Below are positions 31,942 through 41,434 of a stretch of DNA of 64,000 bases, piece after piece (position 1 is the first letter of the stretch; each line of letters opens with the position of its first letter). Under the pieces are notes generated by a model, which had not been told where the DNA came from, ran no database searches, and worked only from the letters and a program-made list of their open reading frames with translations. This DNA comes from Kineococcus terrestris (lineage in GTDB: Bacteria > Actinomycetota > Actinomycetes > Actinomycetales > Kineococcaceae): assembly GCF_041020765.1 (NCBI RefSeq), contig NZ_JBEUEJ010000023.1; one strand, written 5' to 3'. The position numbers and the translations under genes were made by a program.

Positions 31942-33910
31942 CGGAAGTCTCCAGGGGCCACCAATACCCAGGGCGGACAGTGGTCTGATGCTGTTGATCG
32001 TCGTGGTCGAGGACATAGGCACGGGCAATGGATGGGGCTAGCAGGCGGAGCAGCGGCTCGTCGATCTCCTCATCAGTGCTCAACAGGAGCACCTGAGCGC
32101 CGGCGGCAGGAAAATAGCGGTCGACAAGATGGCGGCGGTGCTGACTGTCCAAGCGACCGAGAGGAGTGTCAATCACCGCGGGGAGGCGGTGACCCGCCAC
32201 CTTGGCCAGCCCCCACAGCAGGGCAACGGCCAGGAGCTGGCGCTCACCAGCGCTGAGCCGACCTGCAGGCAGGTCATCGCCATTGCGGTCGATGAGGGTC
32301 ACCGCGAAGGTCTTGCCGTCAATGCGCAGGTCCTGCACCAGTCCCGTCTTGCGCATCAGCTGGCTGAAGCTCGTCAACGTCGCTACTTCAATCTTGTTGA
32401 TGTGCTTGGCGATGAGGCGCTGCTTCAGCTCGACAAGCGTTCGGCGGACGCGGTCGGTGTGCTGGAGGATGCGCTGGACGTCCTGACTCTTGACGGCGTG
32501 CTCGCGCCGTGCGACCTCAACCTTCCTCAGCTCCACGTGCAGTGCTTCCAGCTCTCCACGCCGAGTCTGACGCCCCTCGGCGATGACCGCTTCCCGCTCC
32601 TCCGCGCGGGCCACTTGAAGCCGAGCGTCGTCCCGGGCCTTGAGGAGCGCCGCGATGACGTCATCTGCGGGTACTCCCGCGAGCTGAGCATCGAGGTGCG
32701 CTAGCTGCTCCTGCGCGGCTGCGCTGCTCTCTCTAAGCGCGGTGGCGCTGGCCTGCTCCCGATCGAGTACCGCAGGGAGGCTGCTCAGCAGTTGGCGAGT
32801 GCTCGCGTCAAGCCCGAGCACTGGGGAGGCACTTGCCTCGTCGAGTCGCTTCTGACGGTCAGCGGCCAATGTGGCGGCCAGCTTCTTCGCTGCTGCAGCG
32901 GACAGCTGCTCCAGCAGCCAGGCGTCACGTTGCTGCAGTTCCTCCACGAGCTGAGCGTTGCGGCGCGCGGCTTCTTCCGCCTCAGCTGTCACCTGGAGGT
33001 CAGCAAGCTGCGGGCGCAGCAGCGCCAAGGGGAGCGCTCCCTCAGTGAGCTCCCTGAGCTGGTCACGAGCTTCGTCTAGCGCCCGCGCCGCCGCTGTGCG
33101 CTCGGCCTCTAGTCGCGCCCGCTTTTCGAAGAGGACGCCGCCGGCCTTCTCGAAGGCGCGAGACGCTTGCTCCAGGTGGCGCCGAGCTGTCGCGGTCTCA
33201 TTGCCGGCGGACGCGGCGCGCTGAGCATCCAGCTCCTCGGCGACTTGCAGCCGCTCGATCTGTGCCTGCAGGTGCCCAGCCTGCCGGTCGAGTTCCGCAT
33301 CACCTGAAGGCGGAGTCTGCCGCCGCTGCAGAGCCAGGAGGTCAGTGCGCAGCTGATCGAGGGTTCCGACACCGAGGAGGGAGTGGACCGCCGTCTCCAC
33401 CACGGTCGCTGCGGTGTCGGGATCAGCCAGCGACTCGATCTTCTCCGCATCGAAGAAGAACAGGCTTGCGATGTCCAGGGGCAAGAGCTCCTCGACATGG
33501 TCAGCCCACGTAGCTGACAGCGCGGGATTGATCTTCCCGTCGACGAAGACGTTGACGAACTCACGAATCGACTTACCAGCAGCACTCCACGTCCGCACGA
33601 CGCGGTACGTGCGTTCGCTGCCCTCCACGTCGATGGTGAAGGTCAAGCTGATGGAGGCGCCTTGCTCAGCCGACACATCGCGGTTGATGCTCGCCCGAAG
33701 GAAGTCCTCCCAACCCATCTTGCCGCGGTTGGAAAGACGCGCCCGGTTGCCGTACAGCGCCAGCTGCAGCGAGTCGAGGAAGGTGGTCTTCCCCCCGCCG
33801 TTGAGGCCCCCGACGAGGATGACCGGTTGGCCAGGCTTGGTCCGCAGGTCGACGACCTGGCGACCACGGTAGACGCCGTAGTTGTGCAGGATCAGCTCAG
33901 TGAGCTGCAT
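31931..33910 (-). CDS. dndD: DNA sulfur modification protein DndD (SMC-like ATPase)
   Basis: 659 aa. Walker A VGGLNGGGKTTFLDSLQ (residues ~33-48), a long central coiled coil (~170-500), ABC signature LSAGERQLLAVALLWGL and Walker B/D-loop PAVIDTPLGRLDSQHRR, then STDEEIDE. DndD is the ATPase that provides energy, possibly with DNA opening, for sulfur insertion by DndC. Start overlaps dndC by 14 bases. Length is normal. Confidence 0.95.
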   Translation of the reverse strand: MQLTELILHNYGVYRGRQVVDLRTKPGQPVILVGGLNGGGKTTFLDSLQLALYGNRARLSNRGKMGWEDFLRASINRDVSAEQGASISLTFTIDVEGSERTYRVVRTWSAAGKSIREFVNVFVDGKINPALSATWADHVEELLPLDIASLFFFDAEKIESLADPDTAATVVETAVHSLLGVGTLDQLRTDLLALQRRQTPPSGDAELDRQAGHLQAQIERLQVAEELDAQRAASAGNETATARRHLEQASRAFEKAGGVLFEKRARLEAERTAAARALDEARDQLRELTEGALPLALLRPQLADLQVTAEAEEAARRNAQLVEELQQRDAWLLEQLSAAAAKKLAATLAADRQKRLDEASASPVLGLDASTRQLLSSLPAVLDREQASATALRESSAAAQEQLAHLDAQLAGVPADDVIAALLKARDDARLQVARAEEREAVIAEGRQTRRGELEALHVELRKVEVARREHAVKSQDVQRILQHTDRVRRTLVELKQRLIAKHINKIEVATLTSFSQLMRKTGLVQDLRIDGKTFAVTLIDRNGDDLPAGRLSAGERQLLAVALLWGLAKVAGHRLPAVIDTPLGRLDSQHRRHLVDRYFPAAGAQVLLLSTDEEIDEPLLRLLAPSIARAYVLDHDDQQHQTTVRPGYWWPLETSDVA

Positions 33911-35444
33911 CGACAGCGTCCTCCGTCAGGTCCTCGACAGCAGCAGCCCCGCCGTCGCCTTCGTCACGTGCCTCGGTCTGTTCACCCGTCGACCGCCCCT
34001 TACGGATCTCGCGAATTTCCAGCATGAGGCGGCCCCGCTGCGTCGCGTCTTCCTCATCCGCGTAGAAGGAGCGGCGCACCGTCTTCTCCAGCTCGTCGAA
34101 GAGGCCGGCCCGCCGCGCCATGGTGCGGAACCGGCGCTCCACCGCGATCAGCGAGCGCGTCATCTCGAAGTGCAGCGGGTCGTCCTCGCACAGCTCGCGC
34201 AGGATGTCGACGTCCTCGGAGCCGAGGACCATGTGTTCGTCCAGCGGACCTCCGGGGAAGGGGACGCCCGTCGCCTCCTCGTAGATGCGGGGGAGGGAGT
34301 CCTCGATCTCGTGCTTCTCGAAGACCCAGATGCGGCGGATCTCGTGCAGCTCATCCAGCGTGACGAGACTGAGATCACGAACGTCAGCGGGGCCGTGACC
34401 CTGTACCCACGTCTGAGCCTCGAGGAGTCGACGCAACCACTTCTCCCGCGACTCCTGGGTGTAGGGCCCCGGGACCGCCTGGTCGTGAAAGATCGTGACG
34501 CTGCCCGTCAGACGCCGGAAGTCACGCAGGGGACGGTCGTCGACGACGTCAAGGTCGTTGCGCAGCTCCAGGAGAGGGAGCATCCACTCCTTCTCCTCAT
34601 CGTTCTGGATCATCGCCGTCATCGACTTATCCTGCTCCACCAGCGTGCACGTCCAGCAACCGAAGCGGGAGTCCCCGCAACTCGGAGTGGAGGAGTCCAC
34701 CACCAGCGGGCACTCTGAGTCATCGCTCGCCGCCTGGTACATGGTCAGCAGGTCCTTATTGGAGTGCCCCCACGGGTTCTGCGCCTGCATGAGGAACATC
34801 CACACGTCATCGCTCGTCCACGCCTCGATCGGGCTGTAGACGAGGCTGTTGGGCAGGTTCCCATTCGGCGAAAGGCGGTCCCGCACGCGGTACCGCTCGT
34901 GCTTCTCCATCGACCGGGCACGGGCCTGGCTCTCCGCCTTGCGCGTACCCAGCACCAGGATGGCCTCGCCGTGGTTGGCGACCACCCGACGGATGAACGC
35001 GTTGCTGGGCTTGATCTTCAACCGCTCCGTGCACCAGCGGAACTTCGGCCGCGGCGCCGGGTACCCCTTGCCGATGAGGTTGACCCAGAAGGTGTCCTTC
35101 ACCTCCGGGGTGAGGCGGTTGGGCTGGATGGGCAACTCCTGCTCGGCAGCCGCCGCACTCATCGTCTCCAGGGAGCGGTTGACCCACGCCGCGACGATGG
35201 GGTTTTCCACCAGTGTGTCGGTGCTGATGACGTAGACGGGCTTGCGCCGCTGCTCAACGGGCAGCTCCTTGAGGGCCAGCCACACGATCTGCAGGACCGC
35301 GGTGGAGTCTTTGCCGCCGGAGTAGCCGATCACCCACGGGACCTCATCGGCGGTGTAAAGCTCCCGGACCTCCTCGGTCAGCTCCGCGATGACGTCACGC
35401 ATAGCGCGATCGCCGAACGGCTTGCGGACGGTAGTCGTGCTCAC
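33897..35444 (-). CDS. dndC: DNA sulfur modification protein DndC (PAPS-reductase-like)
   Basis: 515 aa. ATP-pyrophosphatase P-loop VIGYSGGKDSTAVLQIVW (about residues 38-55), RWCTERLKIKPS, and the Cys cluster CGDSRFGCWTCTLVEQDKSM, consistent with a [4Fe-4S] cluster. DndC adenylates the DNA backbone phosphate and transfers sulfur from DndA. Its stop codon lies within the start of dndD, and its ATG overlaps the dndB stop by 4 bases, so B-C-D-E are one translationally coupled operon. Confidence 0.96.
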   Translation of the reverse strand: MSTTTVRKPFGDRAMRDVIAELTEEVRELYTADEVPWVIGYSGGKDSTAVLQIVWLALKELPVEQRRKPVYVISTDTLVENPIVAAWVNRSLETMSAAAAEQELPIQPNRLTPEVKDTFWVNLIGKGYPAPRPKFRWCTERLKIKPSNAFIRRVVANHGEAILVLGTRKAESQARARSMEKHERYRVRDRLSPNGNLPNSLVYSPIEAWTSDDVWMFLMQAQNPWGHSNKDLLTMYQAASDDSECPLVVDSSTPSCGDSRFGCWTCTLVEQDKSMTAMIQNDEEKEWMLPLLELRNDLDVVDDRPLRDFRRLTGSVTIFHDQAVPGPYTQESREKWLRRLLEAQTWVQGHGPADVRDLSLVTLDELHEIRRIWVFEKHEIEDSLPRIYEEATGVPFPGGPLDEHMVLGSEDVDILRELCEDDPLHFEMTRSLIAVERRFRTMARRAGLFDELEKTVRRSFYADEEDATQRGRLMLEIREIRKGRSTGEQTEARDEGDGGAAAVEDLTEDAVDAAH

Positions 35445-36574
35445 AGCCGACCCTTCCTATAGGCGTCTTCCACTCGCTGCTCCTCGGGGCTCAGCGGCTG
35501 TCCGAGGCAGTGCCGCAAGACGTTGGTCGTCAAGACGACGTTGTTGCTGGCTTTCGACACGCGCCCGCCCACTAGAGCACGTCCCTCCCACAGGGACGTG
35601 TTGGCGCGGCTCCAGTCCAAGCCCTTGAGCTTGGCCAAGGTGCGTGACCACTTCTTCGGCTCCGTCGACTCCCGCAGCATCGTGTTCCCGACACGTCCCA
35701 GGGCGTGCAGCGCGATGCCGTGGCTGTGGATGAAGTCAGCCCTGACCTCACCGGCTGTCACCTGCCCTTGACGCACCGCGTTCCACTCCGGGATGTGAAC
35801 CGCCACGGCCTCCCAGTAGCTCCGCGCCACGTCGGCCGCCTCCGGCAGGGCGTCGTACTGCAGACCCGCTAGGAGGTGCTGGGTCGCGTTGTACACCGCC
35901 GACAGCGTGAAGAGCTTGCGCGAGCGCGCCGACAGCGTGCTGCGCTCCATCTCCACGATCGTCTTAAAGAAGTCGGACTTCAGCACGATCAAGCGGGCGA
36001 TGCCGGAGTCGTCGTCGCGGTGGTCGTACAAGACGCCGATGCTCTTCGCTGGCCGGACTGCGTGGCGGTTCAGGTCCGCGAACATCTGCTGCGAGCGGCG
36101 CAGATCCTCGTCGGTGAAGACGACGATCGCGATCGTCTCCTCCGCCAGTGTCGGGTCCTCCTTCATCGCCTCCTCGATGGCCGCCCGCCGATGCTGGCCG
36201 TCGTTGATCAGGAAGCGGGAGTCCAGCGAGATGTGCAGCACGCCCAGGCGGTGTGCGTCCGTATTGCTCTCGTCGACGGGCACGAAGGTCATCTCGCCGT
36301 CGACGCTGGCTGTCAGCGCGCTGAAGACGTAGTCGTCCCGGTTGCCCACCACGTAGTGCGTCAGGGCCGGCAGGCGACCCTTGTTGAGGGTCCGTTGCGC
36401 GCGCAGGTCGGCTGGCACGTCCTCCTCGTCGAAGAGGAAGAGCCGCGGTAGGTACCGCAGCGGGCACATGATCACGTAATACTCGCGCTTGGCTTGGATG
36501 CCCCGCATCGCCGGGAAGGAGACGGAGAAGCCGCCGCCGGGAGTGGCGGTGCGCGGCAGCTGGCGTATGGCCAT
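35441..36574 (-). CDS. dndB: DNA sulfur modification protein DndB (DGQHR protein)
   Basis: 377 aa. The DGQHR motif of the family is intact in FLINDGQHRRAAIEEAMKED (about residue 120), in a ParB/Srx-like fold. The middle FADLNRHAVRPAKSIGVLYD segment is characteristic. DndB is reported to bind the dnd promoter and lower modification frequency. First gene of the dndBCDE operon, starting with ATG; the palindromes in the divergent region directly upstream are natural candidates for its operator. Confidence 0.95.
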   Translation of the reverse strand: MAIRQLPRTATPGGGFSVSFPAMRGIQAKREYYVIMCPLRYLPRLFLFDEEDVPADLRAQRTLNKGRLPALTHYVVGNRDDYVFSALTASVDGEMTFVPVDESNTDAHRLGVLHISLDSRFLINDGQHRRAAIEEAMKEDPTLAEETIAIVVFTDEDLRRSQQMFADLNRHAVRPAKSIGVLYDHRDDDSGIARLIVLKSDFFKTIVEMERSTLSARSRKLFTLSAVYNATQHLLAGLQYDALPEAADVARSYWEAVAVHIPEWNAVRQGQVTAGEVRADFIHSHGIALHALGRVGNTMLRESTEPKKWSRTLAKLKGLDWSRANTSLWEGRALVGGRVSKASNNVVLTTNVLRHCLGQPLSPEEQRVEDAYRKGRL

Positions 36575-36587
36575 GGCCGCGAGCTTA

Positions 36588-36639
36588 GTACGTGATTAGG
36601 ATGACGTACAGCAACCGCCTACATCACGTGCGGACGTGA
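36588..36639. promoter_or_regulatory. Divergent dndB-dndA control region with two palindromes
   Basis: Palindrome 1 spans 36588-36609: GTACGTGAT and ATGACGTAC flank TAGG (one mismatch in 9-base arms). Palindrome 2 spans 36624-36639: TCACGT-GCGG-ACGTGA, perfect. They share the ACGTGA/TCACGT half-site. They fill the 79-base gap between dndB and dndA and could serve DndB autoregulation of both operons. Confidence 0.6.
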
Positions 36640-36653
36640 CCGCTTGGAGGTCC

Positions 36654-37793
36654 ATGATGCCCGCCTACCTCGACATGGCAGCCACCACTCCCGTCTCCGG
36701 GCGTGTCTGCGACGTCGTGCTCACCTACATGCGCGACGAGTTCGGCAACGCCGGCAGCCGCACCCACGACTGGGGCAACCGCGCCAAGAAGGCCGTCGCA
36801 GCCGCCCGCGCCGAGCTGGCCACCACCCTGGCCGCCAAGCCCGACGAGCTGATCTTCACTAGTGGGGCCACGGAGTCGGACAACATCGCTCTGCTCGGCC
36901 TCGCTGCGGAGGGGGAGCGCACCGGACGCCGGCACATCCTCTCCAGTGCCACCGAGCACAAGGCCGTCCTCGAGCCCCTCGAGCACCTCGCCACCCGCGG
37001 CTTCGACGTCGAGCTCCTGCGCCCCGACGCCACCGGCCGCTTCGCCGCTCAGCAGGTGCTCGAGCGGGTCCGCCCCGACACGCTCCTGGTCTCCCTCATG
37101 CATGTCAACAACGAGACCGGCGTCCTCCAGCCCGTCGTCGAGCTCGCCGACGCCCTGACCAAGACGGCAACCTTCCTCCACGTCGACGCCGCCCAGAGCT
37201 ACGGCAAGGTCGCCCCCGATGACCTCCGCGCCCCCATCGACATGATCAGCATCAGCGGCCACAAGATCGGCGCCCCTAAGGGCATTGGCGCCCTCCTCGT
37301 GCGCCGCCGCGGCTGGGCCAAGGTCCCGCTGCAGCCCCTCCTGTACGGCGGGGGACAGGAGCGCGGCTTGCGACCTGGCACGACCCCCGTCGCACTGATC
37401 ATGGGCCTGCTCGAAGCGGCCCGCGAGCGCCACGAGGAGCTCGCCCAGTGGACCACTGCCACCACACGCTTCCGCAGCCACCTCCTGGAGGTGCTCTCAC
37501 CCCTGGGCATGCACCTCAACGGCGACCCCGATCACAGCGCTCCGCACATCCTCAACATCTCCTTCCCCCACGTCGACAGCGAAGCCTTGATCGTGGCTCT
37601 GCGTGACCTTGCCGCCATCGCCACTGGCTCCGCCTGCACCAGCACCAGTTACACCCCAAGCCACGTCCTCAGCGCCATGGGCCTGGACAAGGCGCGCATC
37701 GACGGTGCCATCCGCCTTTCCTGGTGGGGGGAGCCCACGACTGACCTTGAAGGCCTACGGCAAGCAGTCGCTGAGCTCCAGCTCGCCGCCTGA
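36654..37793 (+). CDS. dndA: Cysteine desulfurase DndA
   Basis: 379 aa from ATG at 36654 (TTGGAGGTCC ribosome-binding site). Class V aminotransferase features: FTSGATESDNIALLGLA, TEHKAVLEPLE, HVNNETGVLQPV, DAAQSYGKV, PLP-lysine in SISGHKIGAPKGIGA and the sulfur-carrying Cys in ATGSACTSTSY. DndA mobilises sulfur from cysteine for DndC. Divergent from dndBCDE as in the Streptomyces lividans locus. It converges on the methyltransferase gene, leaving 13 bases between stop codons. Confidence 0.94.
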   Translation: MMPAYLDMAATTPVSGRVCDVVLTYMRDEFGNAGSRTHDWGNRAKKAVAAARAELATTLAAKPDELIFTSGATESDNIALLGLAAEGERTGRRHILSSATEHKAVLEPLEHLATRGFDVELLRPDATGRFAAQQVLERVRPDTLLVSLMHVNNETGVLQPVVELADALTKTATFLHVDAAQSYGKVAPDDLRAPIDMISISGHKIGAPKGIGALLVRRRGWAKVPLQPLLYGGGQERGLRPGTTPVALIMGLLEAARERHEELAQWTTATTRFRSHLLEVLSPLGMHLNGDPDHSAPHILNISFPHVDSEALIVALRDLAAIATGSACTSTSYTPSHVLSAMGLDKARIDGAIRLSWWGEPTTDLEGLRQAVAELQLAA

Positions 37794-37806
37794 CCCGCGT
37801 CCACGG

Positions 37807-39276
37807 TCACTCTGAAGCCTGCTGCCCAGGGACCTTCACTAGGCGGTGCCCTCGCAGGGCTCGCCCACAGCGCGCCAGCTCCGCTGCCCAGCCGTTCTCC
37901 GTGCCGATCAGGTGCGGATGCGCGTACAAGCCAGCGCGCACCTCCGCGTCAGTCAGCCGGCGGTACTTCGGTACATCCTCGTAATCGGGCGCCAAGAACT
38001 CATGCTTGCGGTGCAGCAGCGGCCGGTTGCTCGATGCCTCATGGCCGCGATGGCTCGCATCCAGCGTCTTGAGGTCCACGCTGTACGACCACGACAAGCG
38101 CGGATGCGGATCACTGTCGAAGTCTGGATAGCTCAACCACGACACTTTCCGGCTGTCGTGATGCAGCTTGACCAAGTCCCAACCCTCGGGCCGGCCGGCA
38201 GCAACAGCACCGCAGTGCTCATACAGGCGCAACACCACGGGCAGGCGTTCCACCGCGCGCCGATGCACGTACAGCGCGCTCGGCGTCAGCTTGCCCACGC
38301 TGTTGCGCATCGCGCCGCGCAGGTACGTGTCGTCCCGAATCTTCAAGAGCAGCCGGTCAGCGCGCTGGCACGCCTCCTTGTAGGAGGCGAAGAAGCGGCG
38401 AATATCCACCTGCACTTGCAGAGGAAGCTCGGAAAGCGGGCTGCGACCGGTGAAGAGCTCCATGCCTAGAAGAAGCAGTGTGTTTAACGTCGTGCGACGA
38501 GCTGCGGCTTCGACCTTCACGGGGTCTGCCGCCTTCGTCGCCAACCGTGCCAGCTCCGCGCTGCTCAGGTGCTGCAGCAAGGGCACCATCACCTGTGGCA
38601 CCTCCTCGAACTGTGGCATGCGGCCACGCTGCTCGAGGTAGTCCACGACCGCCGCCAATGCCTCGGCGGTGTCGGAGCTCTGAAGCCACTTAACGTCCGG
38701 CGATGCTCGCCGCGCCAGGAACGCGAGCCGGTCCCGCTCCTCACGGAAGGCGTAGACGACCCCTGGAGCAGCCATCACCGAAGGCATCCCGGTGATGTCG
38801 GCAACGAACTGCCGAAGCTCCGATGGTGCAAACAGGCGCTGGAACGTGCCCCGGCGCGTGACGATGCCGTCCTCGTGCTCGAGTCCCGTGACCTTGCGAC
38901 TTTCCCAGGTCAAGCGAGCACTCACGACGAGGGACCGCTTCGCTAGGTCCCAGGCTGAGCGCAGCGTCTGTTCCCGCTCCTGCGCGTCCTCGATGACATT
39001 GAGTACGTACAGCAAAAGCACCACATCGGCCGGCCCACGTGTCGGCGTGTCCGAGTAGTAAGGATCCCAGCCCGTTGCATCGATGCCGGCATGGCGCAAC
39101 CGACGCACATCGTGTCCGCGACCGCTTCCATAGTCCAGCACGGATCGCTCCATATGCAGCACCCCATCCAGCATCGCTTGACGAGAAGGCATCGACAAAC
39201 CTGTGCGGCTGATGGCCGTCCGGTGTCGGTGAGTATCCCACGACTCGAGGTAAATGGCTTCCTCCAGGTCAAGCAA
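37807..39276 (-). CDS. DNA phosphorothioation-associated putative methyltransferase
   Basis: 489 aa. SAM-binding motif VLDYGSGRGHDVRRLRHAGI (about residues 46-65) and DPYYSDTPTRGPADVVLLLYVLNVIED form a Rossmann methyltransferase start; the remaining 300 residues match the long C-terminal part of the family found next to dnd operons (TIGR04096-like), e.g. SYPDFDSDPHPRLSWSYSVDL. Target unknown; whether it methylates DNA near phosphorothioate sites or protein is open. Start is TTG at 39276; GGAGG lies inside the coding start, so an internal ATT or a downstream ATG (39192 region) remains possible. Confidence 0.82.
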   Translation of the reverse strand: MLDLEEAIYLESWDTHRHRTAISRTGLSMPSRQAMLDGVLHMERSVLDYGSGRGHDVRRLRHAGIDATGWDPYYSDTPTRGPADVVLLLYVLNVIEDAQEREQTLRSAWDLAKRSLVVSARLTWESRKVTGLEHEDGIVTRRGTFQRLFAPSELRQFVADITGMPSVMAAPGVVYAFREERDRLAFLARRASPDVKWLQSSDTAEALAAVVDYLEQRGRMPQFEEVPQVMVPLLQHLSSAELARLATKAADPVKVEAAARRTTLNTLLLLGMELFTGRSPLSELPLQVQVDIRRFFASYKEACQRADRLLLKIRDDTYLRGAMRNSVGKLTPSALYVHRRAVERLPVVLRLYEHCGAVAAGRPEGWDLVKLHHDSRKVSWLSYPDFDSDPHPRLSWSYSVDLKTLDASHRGHEASSNRPLLHRKHEFLAPDYEDVPKYRRLTDAEVRAGLYAHPHLIGTENGWAAELARCGRALRGHRLVKVPGQQASE

Positions 39277-39406
39277 TTGAGCGCAACTTCACCAGAGGCT
39301 CGGTCGCATGATGACGATCCGCGCGGTAAGGTGGTTGATTACTGCGGAGCGGCCGTACGTACGATGCGTGTCGTTACGCGCTCAACTTGCCGATCACGCG
39401 CATGAC

Positions 39407-41434
39407 TTAAGACGCCTTGTCATTTAGTAGCCGGCCCAGCTCCTCGAACTCCTCGGGCGGCTCGCTAAGCAGTGCGGCCGCCACTGCGATTTGGTGATTG
39501 CTGAAGTCTCCCTGATAAGATCCGGTTAGCCACGTCTTGAAGTCTTTACTTGAGTTTGAGTCCCTATGGAGTTCCCGCAACCTTGGCCAGTCAAAGCGCG
39601 CTCGAACAAGCGCCTGGGCAGGCAAGTACTCCACGATGTCTTCCTTCTCAAGGCCAAACGGCGTCACGCGATCTTCGGTCCCGGCCTGCAGACAACGCGA
39701 TAGGAACTCGCGAAGGAACTTGTACTCAGCACGCTTTCCGGGCAGTTGCGAGCGCAAGTACTCACCGGCGGCCTCAACGCCTTCGAGGAGTCGAATGCTT
39801 TGAGCTGAGGTCCAGCTAGTTGCAACATGCTCGGCTGCGGTGTTATCGAGCACTACCACAATGTGAGCGTCCGTGAAGTCAAAAAGCACTCGACTTTCGA
39901 CGGCCAGTGGTAGCTCGCGTGCCCCCCTAAGGGGCAGAACGGTGGCTCGCGCTGAGTTAAGACGCTTCTCGAGCAAGTGTTCGATCACGATCTTATCGTG
40001 CTCGCCTTCGACCAAGACAAAGAGCTTCTGTCGATTGAGCAAGTCACTCGGGCGCAACCCTAAAGCTGCCAGATCCCTTCTCTCATCCACCCGCAACGTC
40101 GCCACCTCACTTCGCCCCATCAGGCCTCGTCTAATGTGCAGGACGTGAGACTCGGCAAGGTCGAGAATTGCGGGAGAATGGGTGGCAACTAGCAGATAGT
40201 CGGCCTGGCTGGCTCCCAAATCCGCCAGTGCGTGAGCCATTTGATGTTCAGCAGAGCGATGCAGTGCCATCTCAGGTTCATCGATGAAGACCACCCCAAG
40301 TGGTGCGGGATCTCTAGCTATCTGCGACACGGCATGCAGAACACTAAACCGCGCCCAGCGCTCCTGGCCAGTACTCAATGCAGCTATGGCTACCCTGCCG
40401 CCAGGGCGACCGGACTCAGCAGTCCATCGAAACAGGGGAGAGGTTAGCCAATTCTCGGGAGGTGTTGCGGACAGCGTGAGGCGAGGAGCGTCTACCAATA
40501 TGGACGCGTATACCTCGTTGGCTCGACGCTCGAGCCAACTCGACGCTTCCATCATCCAAGGCGATAGCCGTCCATCGCTTCCAAAAACCTCTGGTCGCAA
40601 TAACGAAGATTGCTCATGCCAGGACGGCGAAGCCTGAAGAGTGCCATCAATCAGACCCTGCAATTGGATGAGGGTGCTCGCGTCAACGTCTCGCTGCAGA
40701 TCAATTCTCGTGGATAGAAGCGCTGGCCCGTCTAGGGGCTTCCTGCTGCCGACCGCAATGGGGGTCGATGAAGCGCAGAGAGGCTCACTCCAGGGATCGA
40801 AGTCCAGTTCTCGCGCCTCCGAGAACGGAGAGCGCCGAAGTCGGGAGCGCATTTGCTCGAGTGGCTCTCGAGTGGACAATTCCGTATCGTTCTCCGGCGC
40901 ATCAAGTGTCGCTTGTTGGCTTCGCCAAAAGGTGCGGAAAGCATGCAACTCCTTCACAAGGCATGGCCCGGCATCCGCTCGCACGGATATGGCGATTGTC
41001 CAGTTTGGCTCGGGCCAGGAGTTCTTTGATAGCTCAAAAAGACAATTGTTCCCAATCTCCAGGCCGAACTCAATTGGGTCGCCAGTCACCGTTGCATTGC
41101 ATTGGGTCCAGTCTGCTACTAGCGTTTCGCCAATTCGTTGCGCTAAGTCGCCGGTACTAGTCAGCTCCAAAGCTCGCGCGATCCTCCCCAATGCTGGGTC
41201 GGCCTCGAGTTCATCTCGAGTCGCAACCACTCTGAGATAGAAGGTCACTCGCGAGCCAGGCTCAAGAGGCGACTGCTGCAGGGCTGCTCTAATGGCGGTG
41301 AGGATCGTCGTCTTGCCTGCCCCATTTAAGCCATACAGCGCATTAAGCCCCTTCTCAAGTGGAAGGTATGTGTCGACCGCGGCGCCAAACCCTTGGACCC
41401 GCACAGCGTCAAGTTCAATCACAGCAGCAGTCAA
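39407..41434 (-). CDS. OLD-family ATP-dependent nuclease (AAA ATPase + TOPRIM)
   Basis: 675 aa. N-terminal ATPase: Walker A YGLNGAGKTTILTAIR, signature-like ALSTGQERWARFSVLH, Walker B GVVFIDEPEMALHRS, H-loop LLVATHSPAILDLAE. C-terminal TOPRIM nuclease: LFVLVEGEHDKIVIEHLL with the conserved Glu, and VVVLDNTAAE. No UvrD/GajB-like helicase gene is adjacent, so it resembles class 1 (stand-alone) OLD proteins rather than Gabija. Family members are exonucleases/nickases that act in anti-phage defence. Low GC by eye. Sits between the dnd-associated methyltransferase and the ParB trio. Confidence 0.85.
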   Translation of the reverse strand: MTAAVIELDAVRVQGFGAAVDTYLPLEKGLNALYGLNGAGKTTILTAIRAALQQSPLEPGSRVTFYLRVVATRDELEADPALGRIARALELTSTGDLAQRIGETLVADWTQCNATVTGDPIEFGLEIGNNCLFELSKNSWPEPNWTIAISVRADAGPCLVKELHAFRTFWRSQQATLDAPENDTELSTREPLEQMRSRLRRSPFSEARELDFDPWSEPLCASSTPIAVGSRKPLDGPALLSTRIDLQRDVDASTLIQLQGLIDGTLQASPSWHEQSSLLRPEVFGSDGRLSPWMMEASSWLERRANEVYASILVDAPRLTLSATPPENWLTSPLFRWTAESGRPGGRVAIAALSTGQERWARFSVLHAVSQIARDPAPLGVVFIDEPEMALHRSAEHQMAHALADLGASQADYLLVATHSPAILDLAESHVLHIRRGLMGRSEVATLRVDERRDLAALGLRPSDLLNRQKLFVLVEGEHDKIVIEHLLEKRLNSARATVLPLRGARELPLAVESRVLFDFTDAHIVVVLDNTAAEHVATSWTSAQSIRLLEGVEAAGEYLRSQLPGKRAEYKFLREFLSRCLQAGTEDRVTPFGLEKEDIVEYLPAQALVRARFDWPRLRELHRDSNSSKDFKTWLTGSYQGDFSNHQIAVAAALLSEPPEEFEELGRLLNDKAS

